Source of the DNA: Sphingobacteriales bacterium
GTDB taxonomy: Bacteria > Bacteroidota > Bacteroidia > Chitinophagales > UBA2359
Assembly: GCA_016711295.1 (NCBI GenBank)
Contig: JADJTE010000007.1
Location: 248,001 to 312,000, forward strand
Direction: 5' to 3'
Length of the DNA stretch: 64,000 nt
Shown here: positions 60,817 to 64,000 of the stretch, in pieces
Layout of the letters: each line of letters begins with the position of its first letter
Position numbering within the stretch: the stretch's first letter is position 1
The notes under the pieces: generated by a model
Database searches by the model: none
What the model was told of the DNA's origin: nothing
Seen by the model: the letters and a program-made list of their open reading frames with translations, nothing else
Position numbers and translations under genes: made by a program

Positions 60817-61237
60817 ATGAAATTCAGTATTGACAAGCAGGACAATTATACCATTTTTTCGCTCTTAGAGCCGAAACTCAACGCCGTTATTGCCCCCGAA
60901 GTTAAAACACGCTTTGCGCTGATGAACAGCGAAGGCGACCGCTATATCATTTTCGACCTCAGCCAAGTTAGTTTCGTAGATTCATCGGGTTTGAGTGCCA
61001 TTCTGACCTGGACACCGCCTCTGCGAAAATGCCGACGGTTTGTTTGTTTTAGCAATGCCCTCCGAAAACGTACAACGACTAATTGCCATTTCGCAATTAA
61101 CCGACGTACTCAACGTTGCCAATACTATGGACGAAGCCCTCAATAGCGTAGGCGTGGCTGCCTTAGTCAATGCCATTGAAGACAACGAAGATTATAGCTC
61201 CGAAGAAGAAGACGAAGCTAACAGCGATGACCTTTGA
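60817..61237 (+). CDS. STAS domain protein (anti-sigma factor antagonist type), one frameshift
   Basis: Single-domain STAS proteins take part in partner-switching regulation or membrane-linked signalling. The protein of about 139 residues starts MKFSIDKQDNYTIFSL and contains the phosphorylatable-serine motif SFVDSSGLSAIL. One extra base near 61009 shifts the frame; removing it gives ILTGHRLCENADGLFVLAM, then NVQRLIAISQLTDVLNVA, as expected. The tail is very acidic (DNEDYSSEEEDEANSDD). It overlaps the rnz start by 11 bp. Confidence 0.83.
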
Positions 61238-62143
61238 ACTGACAATATTAGGAGCTAATTCGGCAAAACCCGCCTTTGGACGGCCCCCGTCGGCGCAAAT
61301 CTTACAAATCGGAGAAAAATATGCCTAATAGACTGCGGCGAGGGCACACAAGCGCAGATGATACGCTATGGAGTGAATAGTGCCAAAATAAATCATATTT
61401 TTATCAGCCACCTGCACGGCGACCACTACTTAGGGCTAATACCCCTGCTCGATTCGATGTCGCTCAACAAACGCACCGTGCCGCTCAATCTATACGCCCC
61501 GCCCGATTTGATGCGCGTTCTTGATACCCACCAAGCCGTATCCAAAGCCTATTACTCCTACCCTATCCATTTCTGCCCCACCCAAGCCGAATATAGCGAG
61601 CTTGTACTCGATACGCCCACTTTCACCGTCAGAACTTTGCCGCTCGCCCATGTTCGCATGGCTTGTACGGGCTTTCTATTTGTCGAAAAACCCATGCCTC
61701 GAAAGATGCTCGGCGAGCAAATACAGCAATACAACATACCTTTTGACCAAATTAAAGACCTGAAAAATGGCGATGATTACATCTTACCCGATGGCACAGT
61801 AATTCCCAATGCCGAACTAACTATAGCTAACCGCCCACCCTATTCCTACGCTTATTGTAGCGATACGGCTTATACCGAAACCCTCATACCCCTCATAAAG
61901 GACACTACAATACTTTATCACGAAGCTACTTACCTCAAAGACATGCAAGAAAAAGCGGCGGAACGTGGGCACAGTACCGCCGAGCAAGCCGCCCAAATAG
62001 CCCTAAAAGCCGAAGTAAAACGCTTAATCATCGGGCATTACTCGTCAAAATACGCCAACTTAACACCCTTTGTCGAAGAAGCCCGCGCCGTATTTGCCCA
62101 TAGCGATTTGGCAATAGAAGGAAACCGATATATGCCCCTATGA
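61227..62143 (+). CDS. rnz: ribonuclease Z, one frameshift
   Basis: RNase Z removes the 3' trailer of tRNA precursors. The protein (about 305 residues) starts at ATG 61227 with MTFELTILGANSAKPAFGRP. The metallo-beta-lactamase zinc motif is FISHLHGDHYLGL; later ligands lie in AHVRMACTGFL, AYCSDTAYTE and IIGHYSSKYANL. One base is missing near 61324 (GCC-TAATAG, where a Leu codon is expected before IDCGEGTQ). It overlaps the STAS gene by 11 bp and mqnA by 4 bp, so the three form an operon. Confidence 0.9.
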
Positions 62144-62877
62144 TTCCTATTTCTGCTGTTTCATACCTCAATACCAAACCTTTTTTGTTGGGGCTGCAAC
62201 ACAGCAGCATCAGCCGCGAAATAAGCGTTTCGCTGGATACACCCGCCCAAACTGCCCAAAAATTGCTATCGGGCGAGGCGCAAGTGGGTTTGGTGCCCGT
62301 AGCAGTCATACCACAATTGCCCCACCGCCGCTTAATCACCCGCTATTGTATAGGTGCGGTAGGTGCGGTACAAACCGTATGCTTGTATAGCCGCGTACCC
62401 CTAAACCAAATACGCCGCATCTGGCTCGATTATCAATCGCGCACCTCCGTCCAACTCGTACAATTGCTGTGCCAACACTATTGGCATATAAATCCCCAAT
62501 TTTTGCCCGCCACTATTGGTTTTGAGTCGCTTATTGCAAGCGATACCGCCGCGCTCGTCATCGGCGACCGCGCCATATCGCTCAATGCCGAATACGAATA
62601 CGTATATGACTTGGGCGAGGCTTGGCACCAATGGACGCAATTGCCCTTTGTATTTGCAGCATGGGTAGCCACCGCACCATTGCCCGACTATTTCGAGATA
62701 GCCCTCAATGCGGCTTTTGCCGATGGCTTGCGCCGCACCGATGAGGTAGTAGCGCAGTATAAAGACCAATACCCGCCTCATTTCGACCTACACGCCTATT
62801 TTACGCGCTATATCAGCTATGATTTCGATGCTGCCAAACAACAGGGCTTGGAGCATTTTTGGGCATTGATGCGATAA
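62140..62877 (+). CDS. mqnA: chorismate dehydratase of the futalosine menaquinone pathway
   Basis: MqnA converts chorismate to 3-enolpyruvyl-benzoate, the first step of the futalosine route to menaquinone. The intact 245-residue periplasmic-binding-protein-like enzyme starts ISAVSYLNTKPFLLGL and has EAQVGLVPVAVIPQLP, TSVQLVQLLCQHYW and LPFVFAAWVATAPLP, all family features. The start ATGA overlaps the rnz stop. Its presence implies the organism uses the futalosine pathway. Confidence 0.9.
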   Translation: MIPISAVSYLNTKPFLLGLQHSSISREISVSLDTPAQTAQKLLSGEAQVGLVPVAVIPQLPHRRLITRYCIGAVGAVQTVCLYSRVPLNQIRRIWLDYQSRTSVQLVQLLCQHYWHINPQFLPATIGFESLIASDTAALVIGDRAISLNAEYEYVYDLGEAWHQWTQLPFVFAAWVATAPLPDYFEIALNAAFADGLRRTDEVVAQYKDQYPPHFDLHAYFTRYISYDFDAAKQQGLEHFWALMR

Positions 62878-62934
62878 AAAGCTATTTTTGGTGCTTTGCT
62901 TTTAGTGGTTTGGCATATAGGATACCCAGCAACC

Positions 62935-63897
62935 CTATATTACAAATGACAATTTTTTTTGCAATTTCTGCATCGAAAAAGGTGTATAACCAATAAATTC
63001 GCCGTCCATGTCTATAGGCATAGGTCGGTCGATGGCTTCGACGCAAATATCGGATAGGCGGTGGTAGCTAATTTCGGGATGAATGGCTTTTTGGCAGCGC
63101 ATCAGTGTAGGCAGATGTCGCGCGTAGGTAAACAACGACACATTGCCGACAATCGTAATACCCAATTCGCCGCTCATGGCATCGGCTTGGGGTGCAATGC
63201 CTATACCGCCGCCAAAGTACTTGCCGTTGGCTGCTACCACTGCCGTAGCCAAGCCCGACCACTCGAATTGGTCGTTATAGCAGCGCACTGCTTGTTTTTC
63301 GTAATTAAAAAATGCCCTGATAACCTCGCGTTGATAGAGCAATTTAGGGCTTATGCGGCGCAAAGCACTGTCCTTTGCCAAGCGATAAGACACCTCCCCG
63401 CCCATACCTACATCGGCAATATTGATGCAAAATCGCTCCGACTCGCCGCTGAGGTCAGGCAGCATAAATCGGGCATAGCCTACGTCGAAAGTTTGAAGAG
63501 AATTAGCCTCTATCCGTTGTAAGATATGCGCCAAACTCGGTTTCGCGCCTATAGTACGGGCAAAGTCGTTGCCTGTGCCCGCGGGATAAAGCGCAATGCC
63601 TATACGCGCCAAGCCCGCCATATCAAAGCGCGTCTCTATGGGGTCGGTAGCTTGGCGGTGTGCATACTCAAAAGCCGTCAAAATACCATTGACTACTTCG
63701 TTGAGTGTTCCGTCGCCGCCTACGCAAATAATATGCGTATAGCCCTTTTTGACGGCTTCGGTAGCAAGGCGGCTGAGGTGTCCTACATATCGCGATTCGT
63801 ACAGCCCGTAGCGGACCTGGGGCGGAAAAACGGCTTCGGCTTCACGCATCACCGCATCGCGGCAATTAGAAATGCCGTTAATTAAAATAGCTATCAT
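62935..63897 (-). CDS. diacylglycerol-kinase family lipid kinase
   Basis: The intact 320-residue protein belongs to the DagK/YegS-like lipid kinases. The nucleotide motif is ICVGGDGTLNEVVNG (GGDGT at about 60-64), followed by the second conserved block IALYPAGTGNDFARTIG and the C-terminal FGGGIGIAPQADAMSGELGI. RPMPIDMDGEFIGYTP near the end is also typical. I start at ATG 63897 (MIAILINGISNC). It is convergent with mqnA. Substrate (diacylglycerol, sphingoid base or other lipid) cannot be told. Confidence 0.88.
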   Translation of the reverse strand: MIAILINGISNCRDAVMREAEAVFPPQVRYGLYESRYVGHLSRLATEAVKKGYTHIICVGGDGTLNEVVNGILTAFEYAHRQATDPIETRFDMAGLARIGIALYPAGTGNDFARTIGAKPSLAHILQRIEANSLQTFDVGYARFMLPDLSGESERFCINIADVGMGGEVSYRLAKDSALRRISPKLLYQREVIRAFFNYEKQAVRCYNDQFEWSGLATAVVAANGKYFGGGIGIAPQADAMSGELGITIVGNVSLFTYARHLPTLMRCQKAIHPEISYHRLSDICVEAIDRPMPIDMDGEFIGYTPFSMQKLQKKLSFVI

Positions 63898-64000
63898 TAA
63901 AAGAAGTGTGTGGTGCGCATACAACTCGTGCTTAGCTCAGTAATAGAGGAGAGTATCTTGCAGTTTATAAAGAATAATGCCCTACAAATCTAAAAAATAA

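Noticed and set aside
1600..61330. Programmed frameshifting of many cellular genes
   Set aside because: The breaks have no shared slippery motif and hit essential and ordinary genes alike; single-base sequence errors are simpler.
1..64000. tRNA or rRNA genes
   Set aside because: Reading both strands by eye showed no cloverleaf with a conserved T-arm and no rRNA motifs; a covariance search would be needed to be certain.

Overview
The window is a chromosomal piece of a Bacteroidota bacterium. The evidence is a GldG gliding-motility protein, cargo of the type IX secretion system (T9SS) with both type A and type B C-terminal sorting domains, HYR and PKD adhesin modules, an Rpb6-type omega subunit near bamD, MqnA of the futalosine menaquinone route, and repeated TAnnTTTG promoter boxes. 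Giant HYR-rich adhesins and LVIVD-repeat proteins fit the Saprospiria best, but the class is an inference. Many conserved genes carry single-base frameshifts (ridA, gldG, an M1 aminopeptidase inside its zinc motif, rnz, a STAS gene and others), which looks mostly like uncorrected read or assembly error.

Layout. 1-3.7 kb: orotate phosphoribosyltransferase (cut by the window edge), a SAM methyltransferase, RidA and GldG. 3.7-10.4 kb: a repeat island with heptanucleotide arrays, a four-helix-bundle gene, about 13 copies of a roughly 230-bp tandem repeat, two ISAs1-like elements plus the end of a third, and an ISL3-type remnant. 10.4-20.2 kb: a gene block (GSCFA protein, bamD, a TIR-domain membrane protein, rpoZ/omega, a hydrolase, a thioredoxin-like protein, an AlbA_2 protein, an M1 aminopeptidase). 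20.2-27.2 kb: more of the same repeats, two further ISAs1-like elements (one carrying an IS630 element), a TIR-gene remnant, a FemAB-like acyltransferase and a DUF6580 membrane protein. 27.3-34 kb: serS, a family 5 solute-binding lipoprotein, a DUF1501 protein with a T9SS tail, and aroA. 34.2-55 kb: three large T9SS cargo genes (a subtilase, an adhesin of about 3,700 residues, an LVIVD-repeat protein). 55-64 kb: queE, two Fe-S redox proteins, an EVE protein, a SPOR protein, a STAS protein, ribonuclease Z, mqnA and a diacylglycerol-kinase-type lipid kinase.

The most notable biology is in the repeat island. All four ISAs1-like insertions lie in the same short C-rich hairpin segment of the 230-bp repeat, each with a perfect 10-bp target duplication. 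One of them was later hit by an ISL3-type element (8-bp duplication) and then split by an inversion. Its two halves, with matching nested duplications, now sit 11 kb apart in opposite orientation, so the block 10383-21751 can be shown from sequence alone to have flipped. Heptanucleotide arrays and two families of miniature inverted-repeat elements decorate gene ends elsewhere; one of these elements has rewritten the C-terminus of the GSCFA protein.

The cellular genes form a few coupled groups: thioredoxin-like / AlbA_2 / M1 peptidase (overlapping starts and stops), STAS / rnz / mqnA (overlapping), and the Fe-S pair. Most other genes appear to be single units with their own TAnnTTTG promoter. 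No tRNA, rRNA or CRISPR array was recognised.
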